The notes under the pieces were generated by a model. That model ran no database searches and had not been told where the DNA came from. It saw only the letters and a program-made list of their open reading frames with translations. Positions 26,988-35,923 of a stretch of DNA of 64,000 nt are shown here, piece after piece. Where the stretch lies: NCBI RefSeq assembly GCF_000975135.1, contig NZ_BBRF01000001.1, positions 994,380 through 1,058,379 of the forward strand, read 5' to 3'. The DNA is from Demequina aurantiaca. GTDB lineage: Bacteria > Actinomycetota > Actinomycetes > Actinomycetales > Demequinaceae. How positions within the stretch are numbered: position 1 is the stretch's first letter; every line of letters begins with the position of its first letter. The position numbers and the translations under genes are program-made.

Positions 26988-27023
26988 GGTGTCCTCCTAA
27001 GGAGCGTTGAGTGGGGGTAGCGC

Positions 27024-27060
27024 GCGACGGGCGGGCGGCCAATGCCAACCCGCCCGTCGC
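27024..27060 (-). other. Hairpin between dnaK and grpE
   Basis: GCGACGGGCGGG and its perfect complement flank a 13-nt loop in the 81-bp gap between dnaK and grpE. There is no T-tract. It may work as a partial terminator or as a processing/stability element that lets dnaK be expressed above grpE. Confidence 0.55.
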
Positions 27061-27068
27061 ATCGGGCG

Positions 27069-28949
27069 CTACTTCTTCTCTTCGTCTTCCTCGTCGTCGA
27101 CGATCTCGGCGTCAACGACGTCTTCTTCGTCGTTGGAGGAAGCGGCGTCGTCACCGGTGGGGGCATCGCCCTCGCCGGCCTCGGCACCTTCGGCCTGCTG
27201 AGCCGCGTACACGGCCTCGCCGATCTTCTGAGCCTTCTCGACCAGTGAGTCGTGCGCGGTCTTGACTGCTGCGGTGTCCTCGCCCTCGAGCGCGGTCTTC
27301 ACCTCGGCGATCGCGGCCTTCACGTCCTCGGCCACCTCGGCGGGAACCTTGTCCTCGTTCTCGCCCAGAATCTTCTCCGTGGAGTACGCGAACGACTCGG
27401 CGTTGTTGCGGGTCTCAGCGTCCTCGCGGCGCTGCTTATCCTCTGCCTCGTGCTCGGCCGCATCCTGAACCATGCGCTCGATGTCTTCCTTGGACAGTGC
27501 CGAGCCGCCGGTCACGGTGATGGACGATTCCTTGCCCGTACCGCGGTCCTTGGCGTGCACGTGCACGATGCCGTTGGCGTCGATGTCGAACGTGACCTCG
27601 ATCTGCGGCACGCCGCGGGGTGCGGGTGCGATGCCACCGAGCTCGAACGTGCCGAGCAGCTTGTTGTCGCGGGCGAACTGACGCTCACCCTGGTAGACCT
27701 GGATCATCACGGACGGCTGGTTGTCGTCGGCCGTCGAGAAGACCTCGGAGGACTTGGTCGGGATCGCGGTGTTGCGCTCGATCAGCGACGTCATCACGCC
27801 ACCCTTGGTCTCGATGCCGAGGCTCAAGGGAGTGACGTCAATCAGCAGCACGTCCTTGCGCTCACCGGTGATGACACCGGCCTGCAGGGCTGCACCCACG
27901 GCGACGACCTCATCGGGGTTGACGCCCTTGTTGGGCTCCTTGCCGCCGGTGAGTTCGGTGACGACCTCGGTCACGGCGGGCATGCGGGTGGAACCACCCA
28001 CGAGCACGACGTGGTCGATCTGGCTGAGCTGAACGCCAGCGTCCTTGATGACCTGCTTGAAGGGAGCCTTGGTGCGCTCGAGCAGGTCCTTCGTCATCTC
28101 CTGGAACTGGGCACGCGTGAGCTTGCTGTCCAGGTGGACCGGGCCGTTCTCTCCAATGGAGAGGTACTGCAGCGAGATGTTGGTCGAGTTGGCCGTGGAG
28201 AGTTCCTTCTTGGCCTGCTCGGATGCCTCGCGCAGTCGCTGGACCGCGGACTTGTCCTTGGACAGGTCCACACCCTCGGAGTTCTTGACCTCCTTGATCA
28301 GGTGGTCAACGATGCGCTGGTCCCAGTCGTCGCCACCGAGGCGGTTGTCACCCGCGGTTGCCTTGACCTGGATGGTCGAGAACGCGTCCTCATCCTTGCC
28401 AACTTCGAGCAGCGAGACGTCGAACGTTCCACCACCGAGGTCGAAAACCAGAATGAGCTCGTCCTCCTTGCCCTTATCGAGGCCGTAGGCAAGCGCGGCA
28501 GCGGTGGGCTCGTTGACGATGCGCAGAACCTTGAGGCCCGCGATCTCGCCGGCGTCCTTGGTTGCCTGGCGCTCGGCGTCGTTGAAGTATGCGGGAACGG
28601 TGATGACCGCCTCGGTCACCTTCTCGCCCAGGAACTCCTCGGAGTCACGCTTGAGCTTGCCCAGGATGCGGGCGCTGATCTCCTGCGCGGTGTACTTCTT
28701 GTCGTCCACCTGCTGGTCCCAGTCGGTTCCCATGTGACGCTTGACCGACGCGATGGTGCGGTCAACGTTGGTGACGGCCTGGCGCTTGGCGATCTCGCCT
28801 ACGAGCACCTCACCGGTCTTCGAGAACGCGACCACCGATGGGGTGGTGCGGGCGCCCTCTGCGTTTGCGATAACGGTGGGCTCGCCACCTTCAAGTACGG
28901 CAACGCACGAGTTCGTGGTGCCGAGGTCAATGCCTACTGCACGTGACAT
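27069..28949 (-). CDS. dnaK: Chaperone DnaK (Hsp70)
   Basis: The protein has 626 residues, the standard length. The N-terminal ATPase has [13 protein letters not shown] at the start and [17 protein letters not shown]. The substrate domain and helical lid follow, and the acidic tail ends in EDEEKK. The ATG at 28949 is chosen because AAGGAG lies upstream and the family begins here; the frame is open to 29219. It is the first gene of the HspR-controlled operon. Confidence 0.98.
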   Translation of the reverse strand: MSRAVGIDLGTTNSCVAVLEGGEPTVIANAEGARTTPSVVAFSKTGEVLVGEIAKRQAVTNVDRTIASVKRHMGTDWDQQVDDKKYTAQEISARILGKLKRDSEEFLGEKVTEAVITVPAYFNDAERQATKDAGEIAGLKVLRIVNEPTAAALAYGLDKGKEDELILVFDLGGGTFDVSLLEVGKDEDAFSTIQVKATAGDNRLGGDDWDQRIVDHLIKEVKNSEGVDLSKDKSAVQRLREASEQAKKELSTANSTNISLQYLSIGENGPVHLDSKLTRAQFQEMTKDLLERTKAPFKQVIKDAGVQLSQIDHVVLVGGSTRMPAVTEVVTELTGGKEPNKGVNPDEVVAVGAALQAGVITGERKDVLLIDVTPLSLGIETKGGVMTSLIERNTAIPTKSSEVFSTADDNQPSVMIQVYQGERQFARDNKLLGTFELGGIAPAPRGVPQIEVTFDIDANGIVHVHAKDRGTGKESSITVTGGSALSKEDIERMVQDAAEHEAEDKQRREDAETRNNAESFAYSTEKILGENEDKVPAEVAEDVKAAIAEVKTALEGEDTAAVKTAHDSLVEKAQKIGEAVYAAQQAEGAEAGEGDAPTGDDAASSNDEEDVVDAEIVDDEEDEEKK

Positions 28950-29018
28950 GTGATTCTCCTTGTCTGCGGCTTGCGCCGCTGGGCCCTTCGTGGCCCACGG
29001 TTGAGTCCGGCTCTCAAA

Positions 29019-29039
29019 GTTGAGCCGCCTACACTCAAG
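29019..29039. promoter_or_regulatory. HAIR operator 1 (HspR binding site)
   Basis: GTTGAGC-N7-ACTCAAG matches the HspR-associated inverted repeat CTTGAGT-N7-ACTCAAG and overlaps the proposed dnaK -10. Confidence 0.9.
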
Positions 29040-29065
29040 TATGCGGATCTGGGGCGAGTTGTCAA
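29038..29065 (-). promoter_or_regulatory. dnaK operon promoter
   Basis: On the minus strand TTGACA (29060-29065) and CATACT (29038-29043) are separated by 16 bp and are flanked by the two HAIR sites. Confidence 0.65.
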
Positions 29066-29079
29066 GCGAAAACGCAAAA

Positions 29080-29100
29080 CTTGAGCCGATAGCGCTCAAC
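29080..29100. promoter_or_regulatory. HAIR operator 2 (HspR binding site)
   Basis: CTTGAGC-N7-GCTCAAC lies 61 bp from HAIR 1, upstream of the -35. A third degenerate TTGAG/CTCAA pair with a 2-bp shorter spacer is at 29001-29017. Confidence 0.88.
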
Positions 29101-29145
29101 TTTGGTTGACGCGGCTCCGTTGCGATGAGAAATCGGACGCTCGGG

Positions 29146-29151
29146 TAGATT
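29146..29151 (+). promoter_or_regulatory. -10 element of leaderless rhodanese gene
   Basis: TAGATT ends 6 nt before ATG 29158. Confidence 0.5.
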
Positions 29152-29157
29152 CGCCCC

Positions 29158-29652
29158 ATGACAATCGATGCCGCTTCGACAACCCATACGGCCGCCGCTG
29201 CCGCCCACTTCGCGGCCAAGCTCGCCTACGAGACGGACGCCTCAGACGTGCACGCCGCACTCGAGCGCGAGGACGCGGGCTTCGTATTCATCGACACCCG
29301 CGACCAGATCGCCTGGGACCAGGGTCACGCGCGTGGCGCGACTCACATGCCCAAGCCCGCGATGCTCGCGCGCATCCCTGAGTACCCCGCCGGTACGAGG
29401 TTCGTCGTGTACTGCTGGGGACCTGGCTGCAATGGTGCCACCCGCGCGGGCCTGATCATCTCAGAGTTGGGCTACGAGGTCCGCGAGATGATCGGCGGCT
29501 TCGAGTACTGGGCCCGCGAGGGCTACCCCGTGGACGCCGCGGGTTCCGACCCCATCACGGGCGTTGCCACGACCGTGGATGCGACCCGCGCCCCGGACTC
29601 GCTCACGGCACCGGCGCTTCAGGCCGGCAATCGCATCGCCTGCGACTGCTAG
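29158..29652 (+). CDS. Rhodanese-like domain protein
   Basis: The protein has 164 residues. It is a single rhodanese domain at about residues 28-130 with the aspartate strand FIDTRDQ, the HARGATHMP segment and the active-site loop [13 protein letters not shown], whose first Cys86 is the likely sulfur carrier. The loop is longer than in classical sulfurtransferases. The C-terminus ends in CDC, which could be a second thiol site. It is divergent from the dnaK operon and probably leaderless. Its stop overlaps the stop of the convergent thiQ. The function could be sulfur transfer or redox sensing. Confidence 0.85.
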   Translation: MTIDAASTTHTAAAAAHFAAKLAYETDASDVHAALEREDAGFVFIDTRDQIAWDQGHARGATHMPKPAMLARIPEYPAGTRFVVYCWGPGCNGATRAGLIISELGYEVREMIGGFEYWAREGYPVDAAGSDPITGVATTVDATRAPDSLTAPALQAGNRIACDC

Positions 29653-30341
29653 AGCAGTACCCCGTCCCGCATCCGCACCACGCGGTCGCACACCAATTCC
29701 GCCTCGCGCGGGTCGTGCGTCACCATCACGGCGGTCATCGAGAAGCGCCGCAGGATCTCGCCTAGGTCCGCTGCCAGGCGCCCGCGCAGTTCCGAGTCCA
29801 GCGCGGACAGCGGCTCGTCCAGTAGCAAGAGGCGCGGACGCGGGGCCAGAGACCGAGCCACGGCCACGCGTTGACGCTGCCCGCCGGACAGCTCAGTGAT
29901 CTCGCGAGCTCCGTAGCCCGCCAACCCCACGACGTCGAGTAACTCGGAAATCCGTTCGTCGCGCTCCTCGCGGGCGACCCCTGCCATGTCGAGGCCGAAG
30001 CCCACATTGCCCGCCACCGTGCGGTGAGGGAACAACTGTCCGTCTTGGAACACCAAGCCGAACCCCCGCTGGTGGATGGGCGTGCGCGTGACGTCGACGC
30101 CGTCCCAAGCGACGGTGCCGGCATCGGGCTCCACCACCCCCACAATCGCGCTCAGCAGCGTCGACTTGCCACAACCACTTGGCCCCAACAAGCCCACGAT
30201 CTGACCCGGCGCGACACCTAAATCCACGCCAGCAACCGCCTCGACGGGCGGCTTGCCGGGATACGTCACGCGCAGTCCCGAGACCTCGAGTCCCGTTCCC
30301 GCCGTCCCCGTGGGCGCATCGCTCAGCGTTGAATCATTCAC
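29649..30341 (-). CDS. thiQ: Thiamine ABC transporter ATPase
   Basis: The protein has 230 residues. Walker A GPSGCGKST, signature LSGGQRQRVAVARS and Walker B LLLLDEPLSALD are all intact. It energises the ThiP permease encoded just upstream; its GTG start overlaps the thiP stop by 4 nt. Substrate assignment rests on the operon: a ThiB-like binding protein and a TPP riboswitch at the 5' end. Confidence 0.88.
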   Translation of the reverse strand: MNDSTLSDAPTGTAGTGLEVSGLRVTYPGKPPVEAVAGVDLGVAPGQIVGLLGPSGCGKSTLLSAIVGVVEPDAGTVAWDGVDVTRTPIHQRGFGLVFQDGQLFPHRTVAGNVGFGLDMAGVAREERDERISELLDVVGLAGYGAREITELSGGQRQRVAVARSLAPRPRLLLLDEPLSALDSELRGRLAADLGEILRRFSMTAVMVTHDPREAELVCDRVVRMRDGVLL

Positions 30342-31978
30342 AGATCAGCTCCTACCTGCGTACGCATACGCTCCGAGGCCATCATGACGGATGCGGTCAT
30401 GATGGCGAGTACGACCGAGGCCGCAAACGCCATGCCGATGTTCTCCAGGCCGGGGCGCCCCAGCAGTCGATAGATAGCCGTGGGCAACGTGGGTCGGTCC
30501 GGGCGTGCCAGAAAGCTCGTCGCCCCAAACTCGCCGAGCGCTATCGCGAACGCGAAGCCCAGTGCCAGCCCAGTGGTCCCACGCAGCAGTGGCCAGTCCA
30601 CGGCCCGCCACACGCGCCATGGACTCGCGCCCAGCGAGGATGCCGCCATACGCAGCCGCGGGTCCACTGCCCGCGCCGTCGGCACGATGCTGCGCACCAC
30701 CAGCGGCAGCGCGACCACCGCCTGCGCGGCGGCCACCAGCCACCACGAGCCACCGATGTTCACGCCAAAGATGGGGCGGTTCAGGGTGAGCAGCATGCCC
30801 AGTCCCACCATCACCGCACTGACTCCCAGCGGCAGCATCACCAGGGTGTCGAGCAGGGCCGAGCGCCGTGACCGGTGCGTCACGAGATGAGCCACGACAA
30901 TTCCCAGCACGGTCGCCACGGCCGCGGCGAGGGCGGCCGTCACCAAGGAATTCACCGCCGCCTCCCACACTGGTACGGGCAGAATCGATCGACCCGGCTG
31001 TTGGAACAGCGCCGCGTAGTGGTCAAAGCCATGGCCTGAAGCGGTGCGCAGTGAGCGCTCCACCAAGGCATACAGCGGCGGCAGCAACACTAGTCCCAGC
31101 GCCACCAGAATCATTGCGACCACGGGCAGGTCGCGCCGCCGTGCGGCCCGAGTCCCATCCAGGCGCCTGCCCGATGTCGCCCGCTCGCGACGCTTGCGCG
31201 CCCGGTCCGCGACCCACAGCGCGAGCCCCACAATTAGCAACTGCAGGATCGACAACACCGCCGCCGCACGCAGGTCCAGGAACTGGTTGACCTGCAGGTA
31301 GATCTCGGTCTCAACCGTGGACACACGCGTGCCGCCGAGCACCAGCACCACCCCAAAGGACGTGGCGCAAAACAGAAAAACGATGGCGGCGGCCGATGCC
31401 ACGGCTGGCATCAGCGCTGGCAACGTCACCTCGCGGAAGGCTCGCCAACGGCTGGCGCCGAGGACGCGCGCGGCGGCGACGGTTGACGGGTCGAGGCCCG
31501 CCCAGGTGCCGCCCACGACCCGCAACACGACGGCCACGTTGTAAAACACCAGCGCGGCGGCTACTGCCGCCAACGACTGGTCGAGAGAGAAATGTCCGAG
31601 CAGCCCGGACGGTCGCAGCAGTGCGGAGAAGGCCGCGGCCACCACCACGGTGGGCAGCACGAACGGCACGGTGGCGAGCGCTCGCACCACCTTTTGGCCG
31701 CGCCAGCGCAGGCGGAAGAGCGCATAGGCGGCGGGCACTCCCAGCAGCAGAGAGCCCGTGGTGCCGAGCACCGCGAGCCAGATCGTGGTGGCGACCACCT
31801 TGCCGGTCCGCGGCTCGCTCAGTACTTCCCATGCGCCGGCCACGTCCAGGTGCCCGTCGACCACGAGACCACGCCCCAGGATCGTGAGCAACGGCCACAA
31901 AAAGAAGAGGCCGAGAAACGCCACGGGCGCTAGCGCAAGTGCCCACCACGCGGGGTGGAGGGGGCGGCGGCGCAGCAT
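30338..31978 (-). CDS. thiP: Thiamine ABC transporter permease (two-domain)
   Basis: The protein has 546 residues with about twelve membrane helices in two homologous halves, each with an EAA-type loop (AAARVLGASRWRAFREVTLP and AASSLGASPWRVWRAVDWP). This tandem form is typical of ThiP and iron-type permeases. It sits between thiB and thiQ, 34 bp after thiB. Confidence 0.88.
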   Translation of the reverse strand: MLRRRPLHPAWWALALAPVAFLGLFFLWPLLTILGRGLVVDGHLDVAGAWEVLSEPRTGKVVATTIWLAVLGTTGSLLLGVPAAYALFRLRWRGQKVVRALATVPFVLPTVVVAAAFSALLRPSGLLGHFSLDQSLAAVAAALVFYNVAVVLRVVGGTWAGLDPSTVAAARVLGASRWRAFREVTLPALMPAVASAAAIVFLFCATSFGVVLVLGGTRVSTVETEIYLQVNQFLDLRAAAVLSILQLLIVGLALWVADRARKRRERATSGRRLDGTRAARRRDLPVVAMILVALGLVLLPPLYALVERSLRTASGHGFDHYAALFQQPGRSILPVPVWEAAVNSLVTAALAAAVATVLGIVVAHLVTHRSRRSALLDTLVMLPLGVSAVMVGLGMLLTLNRPIFGVNIGGSWWLVAAAQAVVALPLVVRSIVPTARAVDPRLRMAASSLGASPWRVWRAVDWPLLRGTTGLALGFAFAIALGEFGATSFLARPDRPTLPTAIYRLLGRPGLENIGMAFAASVVLAIMTASVMMASERMRTQVGADL

Positions 31979-32012
31979 CGGCGTTTCTCGGCCTCGACGG
32001 TTCAGTCTCGCG

Positions 32013-33122
32013 CTACGGCGTGACGATGTCCGTCCACTGCCGAATCCAGTCGTCGCGGTTCGCGGTGATCTCAGCGGGGGTCAGGGTCCACGGCGTCGTG
32101 GCGAGGGGGGCGAACTCCTCCCACGCAGCGGGGATATCGACCGAGGTAGAGACCGGGTAGACGTACATCTCTCCTGGGATGGAGGCCTGGAAGGCATCGG
32201 ACAGCATCCAGTCCACGACGGCTTCAGCTGCGGCTGGGTTCTTGGCACCGTTCAGCACGCCGGCGTATTCCACTTGACGGAAGCACGTGTCGAGCAGTGC
32301 CGCCGTGGTGGGAGTGCCGTCCTCGGTGACCTCGGAGGGCGGGGACGACGCGTAGCTCAGCACAATAGGATAGTCGCCGCCGTAGTTGGGGGCGGAGAAG
32401 TCCGTGAAATAGGTGTCCGACCAGGAGGACGTGACGCGCAGGTCGTTCTCGTCGAGCGCCTTCCAATAGTCCTGCCAGCCATCACCCTCGGCCGCGATGG
32501 TCGCGAGCAGGAAGGCGAGTCCGGGCGAGGACGTCGCGGGGTTGGTCACGGAGAGCAGGCCCTTGTAGTCGGGGCTGAGCAGGTCCTCGAGCGTCGCCGG
32601 CGGCGTTACTCCCTCAGCATCGAACCAGGTGGTGTCGATGTTGAGGCAGACATCCGAAAAGTCGATGGCGGTGAGTGCGGCGCTGTCCGGGACGGCGTAC
32701 TGCGCTGCCTGCGCAGCGGCCGGTGCGGACGAGGTGTAGTCGGCGAAGACATCCTCGTCGATGGCCCGCGATGCGAATGTGTTGTCCACCCCAAACACTA
32801 CGTCGCCGAGCGGCGCGTCCTTGGTGAGGATCAGCTGGTTCACCAGCGTGCCGCCATCGCCGGGGGCGACGAACGTGACCTTCAGCCCGCTCTCCTCTTC
32901 AAAGGAACTGATCACGTCATCGGGCACGGCGAAGCTGTCGTGCGTCACGACTGTGACCTCGGTGCCCAGGCCTCCCGCTGCGGCGGTTGGCTCAGAGGAT
33001 CCGGTCACAGCGGCGGTGGGCGAGTCGCTCGACTCGGTGTCCGGATCGTCGGATGAGCAAGCGGCGAGCGCCAGCGTGGACATGGTGATTGCCGCGATCG
33101 CGGCGGTGCGCAGTGTGCGCAT
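32013..33122 (-). CDS. thiB: Thiamine-binding lipoprotein
   Basis: The protein has 369 residues. The signal peptide ends in the lipobox LAAC, and a Ser/Asp/Thr-rich spacer leads into the binding domain. Segments such as VVTHDSFAVPDDV, GDVVFGVDNTF and PVSTSVDIPAAW match the ThiB/TbpA family of periplasmic thiamine-binding proteins. It is anchored outside the membrane and delivers thiamine or its phosphates to ThiPQ. It is the first gene behind the TPP riboswitch, with GGGAGG before the start. Confidence 0.9.
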   Translation of the reverse strand: MRTLRTAAIAAITMSTLALAACSSDDPDTESSDSPTAAVTGSSEPTAAAGGLGTEVTVVTHDSFAVPDDVISSFEEESGLKVTFVAPGDGGTLVNQLILTKDAPLGDVVFGVDNTFASRAIDEDVFADYTSSAPAAAQAAQYAVPDSAALTAIDFSDVCLNIDTTWFDAEGVTPPATLEDLLSPDYKGLLSVTNPATSSPGLAFLLATIAAEGDGWQDYWKALDENDLRVTSSWSDTYFTDFSAPNYGGDYPIVLSYASSPPSEVTEDGTPTTAALLDTCFRQVEYAGVLNGAKNPAAAEAVVDWMLSDAFQASIPGEMYVYPVSTSVDIPAAWEEFAPLATTPWTLTPAEITANRDDWIRQWTDIVTP

Positions 33123-33129
33123 GGTGAAT

Positions 33130-33150
33130 CCTCCCGAAACTCAAGGAGGG
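33130..33150 (-). promoter_or_regulatory. Shine-Dalgarno-sequestering hairpin of the TPP riboswitch
   Basis: On the mRNA, CCCTCC pairs with GGGAGG, the thiB ribosome binding site, across a 9-nt loop. This is the probable expression platform: ligand binding would favour this hairpin and block translation. Confidence 0.55.
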
Positions 33151-33159
33151 GACGAGACT

Positions 33160-33258
33160 CGACTCCCTACGCCGGTGTGAGCCGGATCAGGTTCGAGGGT
33201 CTGCGGCGGTTCCGCACTCTCAGCGTTCTAGTCCCTCGCGGGAAACGCTCCCCTGTCG
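33160..33258 (-). ncRNA. TPP riboswitch
   Basis: On the minus strand the conserved THI elements occur in order: GGGGAGCG, CTGAGAGTGCGG, ACCCTCGAACCTGATCCGG and CCGGCGTAGGGA. A closing P1 helix CGAC/GTCG brackets the aptamer. It lies directly upstream of thiB, where it would turn off thiamine uptake when TPP is plentiful. Confidence 0.93.
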
Positions 33259-33374
33259 TAAGCCGCCAGCATAGCGCCGATGCCGCGGCAGCAGAATTCC
33301 CCTCGGCCCGTCCGCGGGGGTTGGGAGAGGGCCGATGCGGCGTTCACGCACCGGCGGATAGGGAAGGACGTGTC

Positions 33375-33779
33375 CTAGTTCGACGGTGCAGGGCTTGAGT
33401 CGCCACCGCCGCCAGCAGGTAATTCGATGTTGCTGGGCTTGATATCCAGCCCGCCGTCGTCACTCGAGTTCTGCAGCACGGCGAACACGACGATCACCGC
33501 GATGATGACCACGCCCACCGTGATCAGGATGCCGATGATGCCCCCCGCACCAATGCCCTTCTTCTCGGAGTGTGAGGTGGGAGGCGGGGCCGACATGTGG
33601 TCGGGCACTGGCGCCCCGGGAGGCGGCACCGCAACCGCAAGTTCGGACTCCAGGGGAGGGGCAGAAGCCACCCCGCTCGACCGACGAGTCTCTGTGGTCC
33701 ACCGCTCGCCGCTCCAATACCGCAGTCCGCTCACGTCGAATGGGTCCGTGTACCAGCCTGATACGGGCATGTGTGTCAT
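33375..33779 (-). CDS. DUF2510 domain membrane protein (short)
   Basis: The protein has 134 residues. The N-terminal DUF2510 motif is present (GWYTDPFDVSGLRYWSGERWT), followed by a Pro-rich linker, one membrane helix at about 77-100 (IIGILITVGVVIIAVIVVF) and a short outer tail ending in a Gly/Ser/Pro run. DUF2510 is a small Trp-rich cytoplasmic domain of unknown function common in Actinobacteria. It is the neighbour of a larger protein of the same design. Confidence 0.85.
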   Translation of the reverse strand: MTHMPVSGWYTDPFDVSGLRYWSGERWTTETRRSSGVASAPPLESELAVAVPPPGAPVPDHMSAPPPTSHSEKKGIGAGGIIGILITVGVVIIAVIVVFAVLQNSSDDGGLDIKPSNIELPAGGGGDSSPAPSN

Positions 33780-33825
33780 GGCATCTCCTTCTCAGTTCCT
33801 CTGAGCGTACTGGGGCGCATGCGAA

Positions 33826-33852
33826 CGGCGCCGGTCGCAGAGACCGGCGCCG
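33826..33852 (-). terminator. GC-rich hairpin between the DUF2510 genes
   Basis: CGGCGCCGGTC and its perfect complement enclose a 5-nt loop just after the stop of the larger DUF2510 gene. There is no T-tract, as is common in actinobacterial terminators. Confidence 0.6.
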
Positions 33853-33887
33853 CCGAGGTCGAGAGGCGTCGCCGAACGAGGCACGCG

Positions 33888-34979
33888 TTACGGCGCGTGG
33901 TTGATGACGACGGAGTCGACCGTCTTCTGGTTGAGCTCCGCCGCCTGGTTGGCGTCGTGAGTGCTCGAGGCGAACACGAACAACGAGGCGTCGTCACTGG
34001 TGAGGATCGTCACCGATGAGTACCCCTTGACGTCCAGTGACGTCGAGGAATAGTCGAGGGTAGAAGCGTCGTAGCCAGCCGCCGTCACAGAGTCCACGGT
34101 CTCGCCCATGACGAGGTCCTCGGCGCCCCCGGTCGCGGACTGCGCGAACGCTTCGAGTTCTACCGAGGGGTCGCTGGAGTTCACTGGGCTGTCAGTCGCC
34201 AGGACCATGACGGACGAACCCGAGGTGTCGGTCGCGGTGACGTCTACCCACATCCCGCTGATCTCGGAGGTCGAGCCGGGCAGGGCAGCTGACATCTGAT
34301 CGTTGAGCGCGCCCAGGTCGATGAACTCGGAGGCGTCGCTCATGTCGGGAGAGTGCGCAAACGTGACCGCGCCGCTCTCGCTCGTGACTGACGTCCAGCC
34401 ATCGGGGATCACGGCGGCGCCATGGGCGGATGCCGCATCGTTTGCCGGGGTGTCCTCCGCAGGGGTGTCGTCCTCTGCTGCATCCGTGCCCGTCGCATCG
34501 TCCGCCGTGGTGTCGTCGGTGACGGTTCCCGAGTCCTCACCGGCGACGGGGTCGTTGTCCACGGTGTCGTCGGAGCCGCTGTTCATGAACAGCATCACGG
34601 CGCCGATGATTGCGGCAAGGACGACGACAGCGCCGACGATGATGCCGACGAGTACGCCCTTGCTCAGGCCACTCTGAGGCTCGTGGGGGCTTCCGACGGC
34701 GGACTGTTCTGGTGACCCATAGGAGCCGTAGGCGACAGCTGGCGCGGCGCCCTCGCTGGCGGCGACGCCCGCCCCGTATCCACCCGATGCGGTGACCGGG
34801 GCGGCATAAGAAGATTGGGCGGCGGCAGTCTGCTCGGGCACAGGCGAAGTGGTCGCCGCACCTGCCGCGGCATCGGCCGCGCTGTGGGTGTGTTCGGTCC
34901 AGCGTGCGCCGTCCCAGTATCGAAGTCCGGTCGAGTCGTGCGGGTCGGTGTACCAGCCGGGTACGGGGGAGTCAGTCAT
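33888..34979 (-). CDS. DUF2510 domain membrane protein with large extracellular region
   Basis: The protein has 363 residues. The DUF2510 motif (GWYTDPHDSTGLRYWDGARWTE shortened: PGWYTDP, LRYWDG) is followed by a low-complexity linker, a membrane helix at about 110-132, an acidic Asp/Thr/Ala stalk and a folded outer domain from about residue 195. The outer domain resembles lipid-binding PsbP/LpqN-like folds only vaguely; no firm assignment is made. GAGGAGG precedes the ATG. Confidence 0.8.
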   Translation of the reverse strand: MTDSPVPGWYTDPHDSTGLRYWDGARWTEHTHSAADAAAGAATTSPVPEQTAAAQSSYAAPVTASGGYGAGVAASEGAAPAVAYGSYGSPEQSAVGSPHEPQSGLSKGVLVGIIVGAVVVLAAIIGAVMLFMNSGSDDTVDNDPVAGEDSGTVTDDTTADDATGTDAAEDDTPAEDTPANDAASAHGAAVIPDGWTSVTSESGAVTFAHSPDMSDASEFIDLGALNDQMSAALPGSTSEISGMWVDVTATDTSGSSVMVLATDSPVNSSDPSVELEAFAQSATGGAEDLVMGETVDSVTAAGYDASTLDYSSTSLDVKGYSSVTILTSDDASLFVFASSTHDANQAAELNQKTVDSVVINHAP

Positions 34980-35129
34980 TGTTGGTCCTCCTCAAGACGG
35001 CATCAGCCTAGCCGTAGGGTCCCACATGTCAATTGTTCGCGTGTCACGGGCCCCGGGGGTCCATTCGGGCTGGCCGATGCGACTAGGCGCGTCTGGCTCG
35101 CCAGCGACTCGTGACAGCTGCGGAGGGCC

Positions 35130-35705
35130 TCAGATCTCGGTGCGGTGGAAGTTCTGTGATCCTCGGCTGGCCGTGGGGCCGCGCTGGCCGCTGTAACGCG
35201 AGCCGTACGCTGCCGACCCGTAGGGGTGCTCGGCGGCGGAGGACAGCCGGAAGAAGCACAGCTGACCGATCTTCATGCCGGACCACAGGTTGATCGGCAA
35301 GGTCGCGACATTCGCGAGTTCGAGTGTCACGTTGCCCACGAACCCGGGGTCGATGAAGCCTGCGGTCGAGTGCGTCATGAGGCCCAGGCGACCCAGCGAA
35401 GACTTGCCTTCGAGCCGCGCGGCGATGTCATCGGGAAGTGTGACTGATTCAAACGTTGAGCCCAGCACGAACTCTCCAGGGTGCAGCACGAAGGGAGCCT
35501 CCGGCTCGACCTCGACCAGGCGCGTCAGGTCCGGCTGGTCGATAGACGGGTCGATCACGCCGTACTTGTGGTTGTCGAACACGCGAAAGAACTTGTCGAG
35601 CCGCACGTCGATGGACGACGGCTGGATCATGTCCGGCTCGTAGGGGTCAAGGGCCACGCGGCCCGCGTCGAGTTCGGCCCGGATATCGCGATCTGACAGC
35701 AGCAT
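35130..35705 (-). CDS. dcd: dCTP deaminase (bifunctional DCD-DUT type)
   Basis: The enzyme makes dUMP from dCTP for thymidylate synthesis. The protein has 191 residues. Conserved blocks [22 protein letters not shown] and NVTLELANV (with the catalytic Glu) are present, and the C-terminal [16 protein letters not shown] closes the active site. Actinobacterial members carry out both deamination and diphosphate removal; the same is likely here but cannot be proved by eye. The -10-like TAGGTT ends 6 nt before the ATG. Confidence 0.95.
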   Translation of the reverse strand: MLLSDRDIRAELDAGRVALDPYEPDMIQPSSIDVRLDKFFRVFDNHKYGVIDPSIDQPDLTRLVEVEPEAPFVLHPGEFVLGSTFESVTLPDDIAARLEGKSSLGRLGLMTHSTAGFIDPGFVGNVTLELANVATLPINLWSGMKIGQLCFFRLSSAAEHPYGSAAYGSRYSGQRGPTASRGSQNFHRTEI

Positions 35706-35711
35706 GTGCCA

Positions 35712-35717
35712 AACCTA
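35712..35717 (-). promoter_or_regulatory. -10 element of leaderless dcd
   Basis: TAGGTT on the minus strand ends 6 nt before the dcd ATG. Confidence 0.5.
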
Positions 35718-35812
35718 CCGGTCGAGCGCGCACGAGGTGGCACGGAAGCGCGTGGTGCGTAGTGTTGAGTGAAAGAAAGTTTCCCGGATACGTCCGCGAG
35801 CGTGTACCGTAG

Positions 35813-35840
35813 GGCGATAACGAATCGTTTCGATAACGCA
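35813..35840. promoter_or_regulatory. Putative sugar-repressor operator before cellobiose phosphorylase
   Basis: Two direct copies of CGATAACG start 16 bp apart (35815 and 35831), and the odd-symmetry palindrome AACGAATCGTT lies between and across them. The look is that of a LacI-family site. A -10-like TACCGT is at 35805-35810, so a bound repressor would cover the start of transcription. Confidence 0.45.
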
Positions 35841-35923
35841 CGGGTTGGGCGCGATCCAGCATCTCTTGCCCCGCTCGGGCAGTCGAGGGCTGGGTAGCAC
35901 CGCCTTCAATGGGGAAGGGCATA

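Noticed and set aside
27252..28946. A 564-codon open frame on the plus strand opposite dnaK
   Set aside because: It is the complement of a highly conserved gene with strong third-position GC; it has no recognisable domain and its composition (Leu, Val, Gly, Asp, Arg) is that of a GC-rich shadow frame.
29649..33122. ABC operon as an iron or putrescine importer
   Set aside because: The tandem permease would allow iron, but the TPP riboswitch and ThiB-like binding protein make thiamine far more likely.
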